Positions 36,598-51,488 of a stretch of DNA of 64,000 nucleotides are shown here, piece by piece. The stretch spans positions 32,994,243-33,058,242 of the forward strand of contig NC_089744.1 in NCBI RefSeq assembly GCF_040412425.1. Direction: 5' to 3'. Source of the stretch: Macrobrachium rosenbergii (lineage: Eukaryota > Arthropoda > Malacostraca > Decapoda > Palaemonidae). Position numbers and translations under genes: made by a program. Position 1 is the first letter of the stretch; each line of letters starts with the position of its first letter. The notes beneath the pieces were generated by a model, which saw only the letters and a program-made list of their open reading frames with translations, did no database searches and had not been told where the DNA came from.

Positions 36598-37150
36598 TGT
36601 AAAGTCCCCACTCAACGCGTTCTCTGTAGAGAACATCCCATTTTCTGCGGTGCCTTCACCTCGACCTAAGGGAAGACTGGTTATCAATAGATTGTCTCAA
36701 ACCCACATTCCTTGAGGAGGGAAATGGAGGCGGACCCCAAGACCTCACGCAGACGTTGCCTCCATCTGGGGGGGGAGTATTGTAAAGTCCCCACTCAACG
36801 CGTTCTCTGTAGAGAACATCCCGTTTTCTGTGGTGCCTTCACATCGACCTAAGGGAAGACTGGTTATCAATAGATTGTCTCAAACCCGCATTCCTGGAAG
36901 AGGGAAATGGAGGCAGACCCCAAGACTTCCTGTGGCAGCCCCTCAAACAACCCCGGGCACAGGAAGGAGGCATGGGCATCCCCGAAAAACCCAGAAACTG
37001 GACAGAAAGGCACCCCAACAAACCGCTGCAGAGGACACCAGGGAAGGCGACCATCCCCTCTAGTTGACATCGAGAAAGCGAGGCCCCCTTCGTTGCCCCA
37101 GCAGATACCTGGTTTAATCAGACGTTGCCTCCGTCTTGTGGGGGGAGTAT
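36598..37150 (+). repeat. Two extra partial copies of the Gypsy-1 3' end (pol tail plus LTR start)
   Basis: The stretch GACTGGTTATCAATAGATT...(pol tail)...GGGGGAGTAT followed by TGTAAAGTCCCCACTCAA...CATCGACCTAAGG occurs three times. The first LTR start is at 36600, the second at 36781, the third (true 3' LTR) at 37151. Each of the first two LTR pieces stops after about 70 bases at CGACCTAAGGG and jumps back to AAGACTGGTTATC in the pol tail. The second unit (36600-36780) has a shortened pol tail; the third (36781-37150) has a nearly complete one. Confidence 0.9.
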
Positions 37151-40047
<2,897 letters not shown>

Positions 40048-41599
40048 AATTTTTGAAAGTAAATTGTATTTTTCCGGAATTGCTTTCAGCGTAGGCTGGA
40101 AACGGCTGTTAAACTCTTGTGCAAGGTGGTTAGGCAGTAACTATCGTCAGGTAGGCGGGAATACCTGCCTGCCTGGATGTAAACATTCCACTTTGTCTTT
40201 CGGTCCAGGTTCAGATTGAGGGGTGGCATGAGGTGGGCATAATAGTAAAGGACCTCAGTTTTGTATAGTTAGGAAAAATACAATTTACTTTCAAAAATTG
40301 TCATTTATTCCGACACGATATACAAACCGTCAGTCCTTTACATTAGGAAGACTCACTGGTTGGAGGGAGGAATCTGAGTGAGTCTCCTGAACTGACTGGA
40401 GTTCTGCACACCTGGGCTACTCCTGGTCGAAAGAGCGAGGAGGGGTACCGAGCCTCTGACATGTTGATTGGAGTGTAGGAACTGCAAGATCAAATGTCAG
40501 ATACTGGACCTTTTCACATGAGTGAGGAAAGGTAACTCATACAAAATAGGCTGGGAAGACTCTAGAGTCGGATGCAGTAAGGAAAACCAGAGATAGGGTT
40601 TCCCTTATTGCCAGTCTCTCTCTAATTCCTCCCCTTGCTAGAGGAAGGAACGAAATTGCTTCTATGATTCTAAGAGAAAAATAGAACGGGTGCTCGATGT
40701 GTATCTTACTGCATAAGCACCAGGTCCAGCAACTATTGGTTTGAGTCCTATTCTCATCCCAAAGGAGAAGTAGAAGGACGGGGAAGGAGGAGGAAGAGAG
40801 GCCAGTCACTCTCTGTATCCTTCTCACTTCCAGAACCAACACCTTAGGCGAGATGCTACTTGTTCTCTTGAAGGAGCCGGGTAAGAAAACACAACTTGTT
40901 GAGCAGCCACCACAGGGCCAAGGAAAAAAGGTTTCCAGTACCTGTGGGCAAGACCATAGGAAGACAATAGTGTGGTCTATGAGACTATGTCTTGCTTCCA
41001 AACCAAAAGAAACTTCAGGAATGCGAGGGATGGAACAAGGCATTGACTTCATGAGCTCTCGGGTGGAAAGTACCGTTATCGTCGTCGTCAGCTGCCGAGT
41101 ACCTCCTTCGATTGCTTTATGAAGCCAGGAGGAAGACGTGTCCTTAGACACTTCCTCCTTGGGAGAGAGAGAGAGAGAGTACTAGCAAAAATGTCAACGA
41201 CATCCAGGTTAGGAGTGTCAAGCCTTTTCGGAAAGCACCACAGCTCCCTAATAGGACAAAGTAACGAATGATCTGGATCATCAACACAAAGTCCAAGGAG
41301 GAGGGGAACAAGGACTCAAACAGGACAACAGATGCCGAAGGAGTCGGAGTCCACCTACGACATCTGAGAAGGAGTCGAGGTATTGATCCCATTCACCTAT
41401 TCTTCCATCTTCTACGCCAAGGCCGGAGCAAGATGAGAGATGGTCCTAAGAGGGCACATCTCTCTCTGATGACTCGTAAGGGAGCATGCAGCATGGGACA
41501 GGAACCCTAAACGAGAGTCACATGCCACCGAGGGAACAGTTCCCTGGGACAGCAAGATCGAAGAAGCTTCTCATCTGTAGCTATGTCTCGACTGAGGAG

Positions 41600-41940
41600 A
41601 AGAAGGCTACTTCAGATAGAAGACTAGGTCGCAAGGGCCTACGTTCTTCACAAATGAAAGGGAAAGAAGCAACCCTCGGCAGAGAAGATGATGAAATCTT
41701 GACTTGAAGATCGACTCTGACCCAAGAAGAAGTTCTGTCAATGACACCAACCAGCAAAGATGGCTCCATTCCCTGGGATTGTTGCAGAGGACTTCAAGAG
41801 ATATCCAGCTATATCCACTGCTGCTCGGCAAGAAAGCCTATGCTTGCAAGGGAAGCTGGAAGGTCTCCCAGTCCCAAACACACCAGGATGTACTGCACAA
41901 AGAACCGCTTCTTGTGTAGCTGCTACAGGAGGTTGGGTCA
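41600..41940 (-). pseudogene. DIRS tyrosine recombinase N-terminal remnant (copy D)
   Basis: The minus strand reads CRAAVDIAGYLLKSSATIPG, parallel to the copy C and copy A recombinase starts. The remainder toward 41100 aligns at nucleotide level with A (14857-15400) but is shorter and out of frame; a (GA)n run at 41164-41179 sits in it. Catalytic residues are not preserved in frame. Confidence 0.55.
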
Positions 41941-42369
41941 AGCAGAACTCTTCTCAATGCCTCGGCTATCAGGTTGGGCAAGAGGCCAAGTCTTCGGCAT
42001 TTGTCTGTAACTAAGGGTGAGCAATGCTTGAGAACCCCTAGCGAAACAGACAAACACAGAGGGAAAAATGTAAATATCAACTTTACCAGAAAGACAGCAT
42101 GCCTCACCGTAGCGGCCCCTGGGTCTAGTATGAAGGAGCAAGAAAAACTACCAACTTGTTGTGCAGGGAGACAAGAGAAAGACGGTAGGGATTTCTCAGT
42201 CGAGCAGTCTCCTTGTGAATCTTCGAGTGAGCAGCACGTTCCGTCCCAATCACTCAAACCCGAGGCCAAGCTCGCCTGCCAATACATCCCCACCTGGGGA
42301 TGCATCTGGCTAACTGAGATGTCGAGTGCGCTATAGAACACTCGAGTAACTGCAAATGCCAACAGATCA

Positions 42370-42560
42370 AACAGGAGGAAAAAACGATTACCTCTTGTTT
42401 GTCAACAAATGGCACCACTGTGGTTTTGTTGTTCAACAAACCACTGAGTTTCGCAAAACTCATCCTGAATTCTCAGAAGGCCAAAAGGCTGCCTTGAGTC
42501 CAGGATGGTGATGAGAAGGCAGTAACCGTCTCGGTCCCACACCTTTAAGAAAAAGTCTTA
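42370..42560 (-). pseudogene. DIRS RNase H remnant (copy D)
   Basis: The minus-strand frame contains NNKTTVVPFVDKQEVIVFSS, matching the second half of RNase H (DNTMVVAYINKQEG in copy B). The same fragment is in copy C, so both derive from one already RT-deleted ancestor or from parallel decay. Confidence 0.6.
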
Positions 42561-42859
42561 CAGGTGTGCGCCTAACTCTTTCCTCATACTTCAAAGAGGA
42601 AAGAAGGACAGAGGAATGGAAGCAGACCTCCATTCTCCACCATGGGGAAGTTTCTGCAAGATGACAGGATATCGAGACAATTAGCTCTAGTCGGGCTGGC
42701 ATTTCCCGAATTGGGAGCAAGGGAGAGGAAGCGGATTGAAGTTTGATGAAAAGAATTGCCGAGACCTAAGGGAAATAGATACTTCTCCTGAAGGAATCCA
42801 TTCCCAGGTCTCAGCAATGTCGCTACCAGCTCCAGAGACTAGATAAGTATCATTTCATT

Positions 42860-45700
42860 CTGGAATCTGCAGTAAGGGAACTTCTTCCCGGTCGATACTT
42901 CTTTTTCTCTTCCCTCCTCCCTTATGGGAAAGAGGATGAAAAGAGACACAGTTATGTGCACTTTCCTACAAGGGAAGAAGAAGGCTATGTGTTCTGCAAT
43001 CTTCTTCTGAAGCCTGGGAATTCTATGAGTTGAGGGGGTCTGGCTTGAACTCAAGGTCGAGTCAAGATGACTAAGACCCAAAGATCTTGGCCACTGTCCA
43101 AAGGACAAGGCGGTGCCTTCTTCTAAGCACCAGAATTGCCCACAGAAATGCAGTCGGCAAGACCCTCCAAGGCAAGAAGAATTCGTATTTTGTCGCCGCA
43201 GGGAAGAAGCTTGGTGTCTCGACCTAAATGAACTCCTCCGAAGAAAAGACTTCATCTGGCCGAGAACACTCTCAAAAGCAAGGACGGCAGCGGTCCCCGA
43301 CTCTCGGTCCCTCGGGAACTGCAAGGGTTGCGATTGATGAAGATTATTCATTGGAGGAGCCGCGGTCCTGTCCCAGGGATCCTCACGCCGACAAATCGGT
43401 GCGAAATTCCCTGGAAAAACGAGGGCAATTGCAACTTGAAGAGGAAGACCCTCACTGTTTCCAAAGTGTGAAACTCCTGTATCTCTTCCCTTGAAGGGAG
43501 ACCTTGACAGATCCCATGAAACCCTCCTCGGCTACCTAGTTGCATTACGAGATAATCGGGAGACCAACACCCAAAGCACGCCAGGCAGCCAAACTCGAAG
43601 ATAAGTTCGTCAGAGTTCTCTCTGTCCATCTCCCGCCTCTCGGAACAACCGAGAAGAAAAAGACAACAGGCGAGGAGAAAGAGTACCCCTACCTGTCCTG
43701 CCAGTAAGACCCGCAGGAGAGGTGGACCGTGAACAATAATCAACCGAAGGAGATTACTGCCGCAAGGGGGAAGAAGAGTGCTTGTGCTGTGCCAAGGTGC
43801 TTTCCTGGGAAAAGCAGAAAGTTCACTTGAACAGCGCAGAGAACCCGATTCAGAAAAACCGAGTAGGGCTGAGCCAAGACGCACCGAACAGAGCTGATCA
43901 CGCGAACGCGATCCGACTGGGTGGTATGCGGTGGACTGGGAAGTCTCGCAAGCGCGACCAGGGGCTGGGCGGGGCAGGCAAGCCGAGCCAAGCCGATCTC
44001 GTGAACATAATCAGCATTGGACAGTGCGGAACTTGTCTGGCATGAACTAGTGCTAGTTCCCAAATTCTAAACTCCTTTGAGGCCAATGCCCTTCGAGAAG
44101 AAGGTTCAAAGGGGAATTCTATGTCTGCTATCCTGCATGCTCGAACCCTAAATTTTGAGACACAAGGATGAAACCCGGCCAAGCAACTGGCGGGCAGTAT
44201 AGAGACACTTGGCATCTCAGCACCCAGACACCTGCGTGTCTCGGCACTTTCTCTCGTCAGGAGAGCGCTCATGATTCACAGAATTTGAGCAACCCACGAG
44301 ACTCCCAAAAATTGGGAGCGGCTGCTTTTGGTTTCCTAAGAAATCAAAAAAAGCCAGGCGCAGAACCAGTCTTAGGCCCAGACTTCCAAGACTAGCAACG
44401 AGGGCGTGGCCTCTCGAGGCCGCACTCTCGTGGGCCCCAAAACGCCAGTCCCAACAGGAGAATGCGAATCGGTTCCCACCACAGCTGAGAGAAACTTGTC
44501 TCCCGGAAAAATCAGTCCCTTAGAAGTCCCACAGGACTCCCGAAGGGAATCTCTTCCCTGCTTCTTCTGGTGTTCGAACCAATCAGACTGAGACACCAGA
44601 ATGGGAACCCGACCAAGCACTGGTAAGCACTCTGGGAGGACTTGTGGTGCTGGCAGGAAGAGCCGAGATATCTGGGTGCTTCGGCCCTTTCTCTCGCACT
44701 GCTCCTGAACTGGGCCGGGGAGAGTACTCTCCAGAACAGATTGGGATAACCGACATTCCATAGAATTTCAAGCACTCAGAGCGGCTCGCGAACGAGTGCC
44801 TAAAGCAGCCCTGTCTTAGAGGCAGAACCACTGGGACTGGAAATGGGATGGCAAACGGAGGTCTGCGCGCCTGCCGCTCCCAAAACACAAAACCCAGGGC
44901 CATGCAAATTAGTTTCCTAACCCGAAGGTTGGGAAGAGCCAACGAGAGACCCACTGCCTCCTTGGAAGGAGGCAGTCCCTAGACGTCCAAGGGCATCAAG
45001 GGGAAAGAAGCAGCCTTCCTCTCCTTTGGCCAACAGAGGTCTGTCCAGATTCCGGGACCCCCTTGGATCTCGGAAGAGGAAGAGGAAGAGGCAGCAGAAT
45101 ACGAAATCGAAGATATGTTGAAGACGGTGGCGACTACTTCCACAGGGCAGCCTCCTTCACCTTCACTCCAACATCTTCTACAGGATGGTGGACATGAAAC
45201 GTAACCTCCAGGTCAGCTAGGCAGGAACACAATGGAAGCAGCCCAGGACACCACCACCAGGAGAAGGAGCAGGCACAATCAGGATAGCCGACGCAGGAGC
45301 TATGGCAGCGGTTCGGAAGGCAGGAGCTACTGCAATGGCCAGGAATGTCACTTCCACAGGGAGACTTCCTTCGCCTTCACTCCGACATCTTCTACAGGAT
45401 GGTGGACATCGTAACCTCCAGGGCAGCTAGGCAGGAACACAACAGAAGCGGCCCCAGGCACAACCACCAGGAGAAGCAGCAGGCACGATCAGGAGAGCCA
45501 ATGCAGGAGCTATGGAAACAGTTCGGAAGGCAGGAGCAACTACTAGGAATGTCATATGAAAATCACCAGCAGCGACAAGAACAATCAGGGCAGCTGCAGC
45601 AGGAGACCAGGAAGAGCCGCCAGAGACTGTCGTCGAGTTAACAGTAGCATAACACAGGAAACAGCAGTAGCAGATGGACCACAGATACGCCAGAGGCAGT
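42860..45700 (-). pseudogene. DIRS gag remnant (copy D)
   Basis: The reverse complement aligns with gag of B and with copy C (9720-12900). No frame longer than about 180 codons survives. The N-terminal Cys/His motif was not found in frame. Confidence 0.6.
45135..45560. repeat. Two tandem copies of the about 210-bp gag unit (copy D)
   Basis: Units start at about 45135 and 45350 (acttccacagggcagcctcc / cacttccacagggagacttcc) and correspond to the three-unit array of copy C. Confidence 0.8.
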
Positions 45701-46603
45701 GCCATGGCACACATGAAGGCAAGCAATGACAGCAATCGATTCACATTGGCAGGAACAGAGTCAGAATGATCCTGACGTGGAACTATCATTCCAACCAAGT
45801 ACTGTGGTCGGTCCCGAAGCACCAGTGAATGAATGTCGGGACTCCACCATGCAAGATATCACCTGAGGTATCAAGCCAACTACCACTGTGTCTGCGACAC
45901 TCACTGTCAACCTGAAAGAAAAAGCAAAAGATGATTAGTAGAGGGAGACTCCTCTCGCTACAAGGGAAACTGCACTATGTAGCGAGAGGAGGCCCCTAGA
46001 AGAGGTCGCCCGACCACCCGCAGGGATCCCACCCCTTCCTCACAGTCTTTGCCCGACGAGCGATCGAAGAGGGTGAGAGAAGGATGGAGGGGAGGCCACC
46101 AAGGGTGCCGTGGAAGCAAAGCGTATACCGATGATGCCCACAACCTCCCCCCTTATGACAGTGAAAACAACACTCAGCACAAGTAGGAAGTAGTCATACC
46201 CCTTGAACACTGGGGAGGAAGCCCAGGATGGGAAGCGAATTCTTACGTCCCAATCAATGTAGGGGAGCGAAGATATGTCCCAATCTAATATCCCTGAACG
46301 TACATGGGAACATTACCCCTCAGTTACGCTTCTCTCAATACGTCTTCAAACCCAAGACACAGTGAAGGGAACGACAGCTTATGCAAGGTCATCACAAATC
46401 ATGGGTTTGTATTAATAAATATCAACGTCATATATACATAAAAATACATAAAGAACCCACCGGGATAATAAGAGCTTAATGACAGTCAGGCAAAGAGATC
46501 CAAAACCACGTCTGCAAAGCATGATGGCCGAGAGCAAACTGGAATGTTTACATCCCGGCAGACAGGTATTCCTGCCTACCTGGTGGTAGTTACTGCCTAA
46601 CCA

Positions 46604-46972
46604 TAGTGATCAATAATATCTGACACATAACATAAATAACTTGTTACTTGTACATAAAGCATGATTGTTTAGAAAGAACATATATACAATTTACAATTAT
46701 GGTGATAAATACTGTATATATTCTGACCTGAGGTCAAACTAATTTCTTACAAAAACAAGACAGGTTCATACAGAGAACATAGCGATCAATAATGTCTGAC
46801 ATAACATAACTCGTTACTTGTATATAAAGCATGATTTGTTTAGAAAGACAACATATATACAATTTACAATTATGGTGATAAATATATATTCTGATTGACC
46901 TTAGGTCGATGTGAAGGCACCGCAGAAAATGGGATGTTCTCAACAGAGAACGCGTTGAGCGGGGACTTTACA
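46604..46972 (-). mobile_element. Rearranged, truncated Gypsy-1 LTR
   Basis: The minus strand starts at 46972 with TGTAAAGTCCCCGCTCAA and follows the Gypsy-1 LTR for about 240 bases to TTTGACCTCAG, then jumps back to GTCAGAATATATAC and repeats about 130 bases of the middle (second copy 46604-46730) before ending at TGATCACTATGG. The 3' part of the LTR is missing. It separates DIRS copy D from Gypsy-2 and truncates both. Confidence 0.88.
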
Positions 46973-46999
46973 CATCTCTTAGGGGACTATTTCTGTATT

Positions 47000-48371
47000 G
47001 CATAAAGGCTTTCACTGTGACATCAGTGTCTAGGCTACCATCACCCCTAATGTTGTCCCTTATCATACGATTAGCAGAGCTCACGGCCACCTCAGCTCGC
47101 CCATTCAATTAGGGGTATTGTGCTGACGAGATATGTAACTGTACCCTCTATTGCTTATAAAAGTCTAAAATCTCAGCACTCGCCAAGTTCGTCCCCCCAT
47201 CAGTGGATATCTCCTCAGGGGTCCCCCAACAGTAGAACCACCTCCTCAAAACAAGGATGATCTTCGATGAGGTCACACCATTGCCAAAGTACGACAGTTC
47301 CAGCCACCCAGTTAATCTGTCGGCATATGCTAAATAGCAATTATTATCTAACTGAAAAAAATCTGCTACTGTTTTCTGAAATGGATACACTGGCGGTTGG
47401 GTGGGAATGAATGGTTCTTGTTGTTGGGATGGCGAATTCTCATTGCATGTCGTGCATTTAGACCTCTGAAACATTACATCTGTCTCCATCCCAGGCCAAT
47501 ACACTGACTGCCATGACCTATGCAACATTGAATCAGCACCTTGGTGGCCTGAGTGTAGGTTACTTGCCAAAGTTTCCCTAAGAGCTTGCGGCACTACCAA
47601 ACGTATGTGACCCTCGTCAAAAGCATAAGTGACTGGTCCATTGATATAGTTAAGCCGTTCCCTTACCTGAAAGTATGGCTTTAATGCAGGCTCAACCATA
47701 TTCCTACTTTTTGGCCAGTTGTCATCTCTTACCCTTTTCAATAACAACTGATAATCATCATGTTTGCTAGCAAATTTCTCAACATCTTCACTGTCAATTA
47801 CTATGACGTCACTATCCACGTCACGGAATGATGCGATCATTGCTGCAGACACTATCCCGCATACCTCTCCTGCTTCCTCCACATCTATCTTGCTCAATGA
47901 TGCCTTTAGACTCAGGTACCGGGACAAGGTGTCAGCGGCAGTATTTTTTTTACCTGCCACGTATTTCACTGACAATTTATACTGAAGGGTTTTTTCTTTC
48001 AAACGGAACAGTCTGGGATTCTCAATATGCTTCGACTCCCGATCGCCAAACAACTTAACCAACGGGCGATAGTCTGTTACTAGAAGTAGGTTGGGGCAGC
48101 CCAGCAAAGAGAGACGCGCTTTTTTCAGACACCAGACCACAGCCACCACCTCCCCCTCGAGAGGGGCATAGTTCAATTCCTCTTTTGAAAGATGCCTGCT
48201 GCCACACAGGGCTAGCTCCCAACCCCCCTGACAACAGAATAGTACATCATGACATATGCAAGAACAATATTGCTGTAATACAACAAAGCCCATCCTTTCT
48301 TTACTCCAGTCAGTCATAACAATGGTTGGTCTTGTCTTATCATAATACTGTAATGCAGACCCTCAGAGATT
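47000..48371 (-). pseudogene. Gypsy-2 RNase H and integrase
   Basis: Long frame 48317-47148. RNase H motifs: MTDWSKERMGFVVLQQ (the usual TDAS is TDWS), PLEGEVVAVVW, VTDYRPLVKLFG and NTAADTLSRY. Integrase: HSGHQGADSMLHRS with CTTC as the zinc site, first Asp in VADFFQLD, second Asp in EEISTDGGTNLAS. A stop after ILDFYKQ ends the frame, but the same frame continues after further stops with NGRAEVAVSSANRMI, holding the catalytic Glu, to YRNSPL at about 47000. This element is clearly different in sequence from Gypsy-1. Confidence 0.88.
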
Positions 48372-48375
48372 AATC

Positions 48376-49001
48376 TGTAAGGACGAGATTGAGTGACATA
48401 CTGGCTGGGTGTTGACTGTTTATTGGTGGTTCCTTACTGAATGAATGTACAGAATCTTCAAAGTTGTTATTGGCTGGTGCGAGCCACAAAGTAGCATCTA
48501 CACACAGACAGGGCAAAACAGAGGTAATGTTTCGGACATCTGTGTTTGTCAGCAGACAAACAGATGGCGATTATGAGAGACATAATAAATGTACAGTGAT
48601 AAAACATATCAATGGAAAGGCCAGGAAATTCCACATATGGCCAATTGCATGAGACTTGAGACAGATTAATGAATACAATGCAGTAGCATAATATATGTGA
48701 AATGGTGAGACGTTTGGTGTCTTCACAAACAGAAACATACATACAGTTTGATACAGAAGATTCAGTGGAACATTATGAGTACATGATTAGAATGCTTGCA
48801 TGGCAATGCAAGTAGTGGTGATTGTACACAAATCGAGACAACAATGGTTAGGGAGAAAGACGGAAATATTGTATGGTAGAAGTTGCATTCCTTGAGAGAA
48901 GGAAAACGGGATGCTCTTGTTTCTCTCTTTGTCCCCTCTGATGGATGACGAACACACGTGTGCTTGAAAGAGACTGCGATCGGTGCGACAGGTCTCTTAC
49001 A
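48376..49001 (-). repeat. TRIM-like element, 3' LTR (single complete copy)
   Basis: TG...CA ends; 626 bp. It contains polypurine and AT-rich parts and no ORF. Confidence 0.88.
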
Positions 49002-49139
49002 ATACTCTCCCCCAAAGTAAGGCATCGATGTGGAAATAGTCTTGCTGACAATTGGAATGGGCGTGAAGGGCTTGGGCTAGGGGCGGGTAGGAGGCTGAAG
49101 AGCGGCGCCGGCCTGCAGGAACTCGAGGAGGACGGTAGC

Positions 49140-49335
49140 GGGTTGAAGGATGACGTCAGATGATCCTTCGGTAGCCAGCTCGAGGGGGACAGCAGTAGGC
49201 TGAAGGATGACGGCGGCTGTTCAGTAGCCAGCTCGAGGGCTGAAGGATGACGGTGGCTGATCCTTCAGTAGCCAGCTCAAGGGGGGCGGCAGCAGGCTGA
49301 AGGATGACGTCGGCTGGTCCTTCGTTGGTCAGCTT
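49140..49335 (-). repeat. Minisatellite inside the TRIM-like element
   Basis: About three units of some 60-75 bases built on CTGAAGGATGACG, a GCTGATCCTTC word and GTAGCCAGCTCGAG. On the minus strand one frame reads PADVILQPAAAPLELATEGS and then SATVILQPSS, so the repeat is periodic at the protein level too. The frame (49410-49156) has no known domain. Confidence 0.75.
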
Positions 49336-49548
49336 GTCTGGTACGAGTTCGGGGGCGGCTTCAGGCTTCCTGGAGGAGGCGTCCACGGCTCCGGTGGTGG
49401 GGTGGGTCATCTCAGAGGGTCAGACATCTATTGAAGACTTGGGAACAGCGGGAAGCGGGGAAGCAGAGAAGGGTTCGTTGGCGCATGGGTCGTCATCTTG
49501 GGTCGGACGTTTGCCATCGGCTCCTTCGTGTTACTCCTGGGTCACCAG

Positions 49549-50813
49549 TGTAAGGAAGAGATCGAGTGACATACTGGCTGGGTGTTGACTTGTTTATTGG
49601 TGGTTCCTTACTGAATGAATGTACAGAATCTTCGAAGTTGTTATTGGCTGGTGCGAGCCGCAAAGTAGCATCTACACACAGACAGGGCAAAACAGAGGTA
49701 AAGTAAGGATGGGATTGAGTGACATACTGGCTGGGTGTTGACTGGTTTATTGGTGGTTCCTTACTGAATGACTGTACAGAATCTTCGAAGTTGTTATTGG
49801 CTGGTGTGAGCCGCAAAGTAGCATCTACACACAGACAGGGCAAAACAGAGGTAGCCTAATGTTTTGGAGATCTGTGTTTGTTGGCAGACAAACAGATGGC
49901 GATTGTGAGAGACATAAACGTACAGTGATAAAACATATATCAATGGAAAGGCCAGGAAATTCCACATATGGCCAATTGCATGAGATGTGAGACAGATTAA
50001 TGAATACAATGCAGTAGTACAATATATGTGAAATGGCGAGACGTTTGGTGTCTTCACAAACAGAAACATACATACAGTTTGATAAAGAAGATTCAGTGGA
50101 ACATTATGAGTACATGATTAGAATGCTTGCATGGCAATGCAAATAGTGGTGATTGTACATAAATCGAGACAACAATGGTTAGGGAGAAACAGACGGAAAT
50201 ATTATATGGTAGAAGTTGCATTCCTTGAGAGTAGGAAAACGGGATGCTCTTGTTTTCGTCTTGTCCCCTCCAATGGATGACGAACACACGTGCTCAAAAG
50301 ACACTGCGATCGGTGCGATGGGTCTCTTACAGTAATGTTTCGGACATGTGTGTTTGTTGGCAGACAAACAGATGGCGATTGTGAGAGACATAATAAACGT
50401 ACAGTGATAAAACATATATCAATGGAAAGGCCAGGATATTCCACATATGGCCATTTGCATGAGATTCGAGACAGATTAATGAATACAATGCAGTAGCATA
50501 ATGTATGTGAAATGGCGAGATGTTTGGCATCTTCACAAACAGAAACATACATACAGTTTGATACAGAAGATTCAGTGAAACATTATGAGTACATGATTAG
50601 AATACTTGCATGGCAATGCAAGTAGTGGTGATTGTACATAAATCGAGACAGCAATGGTTAGGGAGAAACAGACGGAAATATTGTATGGTAGAAGTTGCTT
50701 TCCTTGAGAGAGAAAAAACGGGATGCTCTTGTTTCTCTCTTTGTCCCCTCCAATGGATGACGAACACACGTGTGCTCGAAAGAGACCGTGATCGGTGCGA
50801 TGGGTCTCTTACA
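49549..50813 (-). repeat. TRIM-like element, 5' LTR mosaic (partial + complete + partial)
   Basis: Measured on the plus strand against the complete LTR: 49549-49702 equals about the first 155 bases; 49703-50331 is a nearly complete second copy; 50332-50813 is the last about 480 bases again. Both junctions fall at GTAA, which is present at the LTR start (TGTAAGG) and in the LTR body (GAGGTAATG). Confidence 0.88.
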
Positions 50814-50817
50814 AATC

Positions 50818-51246
50818 TGGGGCAGCGCAGTGCCCCATGGGTGTGCGACAATACTGATACCTTCCCCAAGGGGTTATGAAAGTAGTAAGCTTTCGACTTT
50901 CTTCGTCCAAGACTACCTGATGGAATCCCCACTGTGCATAAACCGTAGTCTTAAAAGTATGCACCGGGACATTTGACACCATATCAAACAATGCAAACCT
51001 ACAGCATGCATTGAGATTTTGAAAATCTACGGTTCTCTTCAGAGTGCCGTCCTTTTTGCCTACCACCACCATGCAGGCACACCACTCAGTTACCTCCCCA
51101 GTAGGCACAGGTTGTAAGATACCCACTAGAACGTCCTCGTCTATCTGCTTTTTGGCCTCTTTCTCCCAGTGCTTAGGGATAGTAATTGGTGTATGGTAAG
51201 TGTGGCACTGCACCTGGCAGCAGGTGAATGTGTTGCAGTTTGCCAC
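50818..51246 (-). pseudogene. Gypsy-2 RT, N-terminal half
   Basis: HWEKEAKKQIDEDVLVGILQ, then VVVGKKDGTLKRTVDFQNLN, then VVLDEESRKLTTFITPWG and RTPMG are RT motifs from the fingers and palm entry. The palm Asp motif and everything up to RNase H are missing. The frame ends at the nested insertion. Confidence 0.85.
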
Positions 51247-51488
51247 TCATTATGGGAAAGGGCCTCCTATTTACATTGAATGTTGTACCCGAGAAACGTT
51301 CCAGCAGCCAGTGCTTGAGTTGGGGAACATTATCCTCTGTGGGAGAGTATGGCAGCTCACTGGGTCTCTCATTAACCCTCTCCCCCGTGCCGAAAACTTC
51401 ATTCCCATGAATATTAAAAACTGTGTGATTCGGGAAATTAGGATCCACTAACCCTAATGATTTGCATGCACTTAATGACAGAAATAAT

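Larger units (their letters stand above)
40048..46603 (-). mobile_element. DIRS-like retrotransposon copy D: RT-deleted derivative
   Basis: Collinear with copy C: terminal module at the left (40048-40280, lacking 31 bases of the usual terminus between 'attgtatttttcc' and 'ggaatt'), 3' non-coding (40290-40830), recombinase remnant (40840-41940), RNase H remnant (42370-42560), gag (about 42860-45700), leader (45900-46480) and right terminal repeat cut off at 46603 by a gypsy LTR. The gag end and the RNase H start meet at about 42840-42870, so the RT segment of A/B is absent. D carries about 130 bases at 42870-43000 that C lacks and that match the gag tail of B, so D is slightly less deleted than C. 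Confidence 0.8.
48376..50813 (-). mobile_element. Short non-autonomous LTR retrotransposon (TRIM-like) nested in Gypsy-2, target duplication AATC
   Basis: AATC flanks both ends (48372-48375 and 50814-50817). The left LTR is 48376-49001 (TGTAAGG...TCTCTTACA, 626 bp). The interior is only 49002-49548. On the minus strand the interior begins at once with CTGGTGACCCAGGAG (primer site next to the LTR) and ends with the purine tract TTTGGGGGAGAGTAT before the 3' LTR, which fixes the orientation. The right LTR is not a single copy but a mosaic (49549-50813). No gag or pol: size and layout match terminal-repeat retrotransposons in miniature. Confidence 0.88.

Noticed and set aside
33263..36687. Numerous frames antisense or shifted within Gypsy-1
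   Set aside because: Shadows of gag/pol; the sense frame holds all RT, RNase H and integrase motifs.
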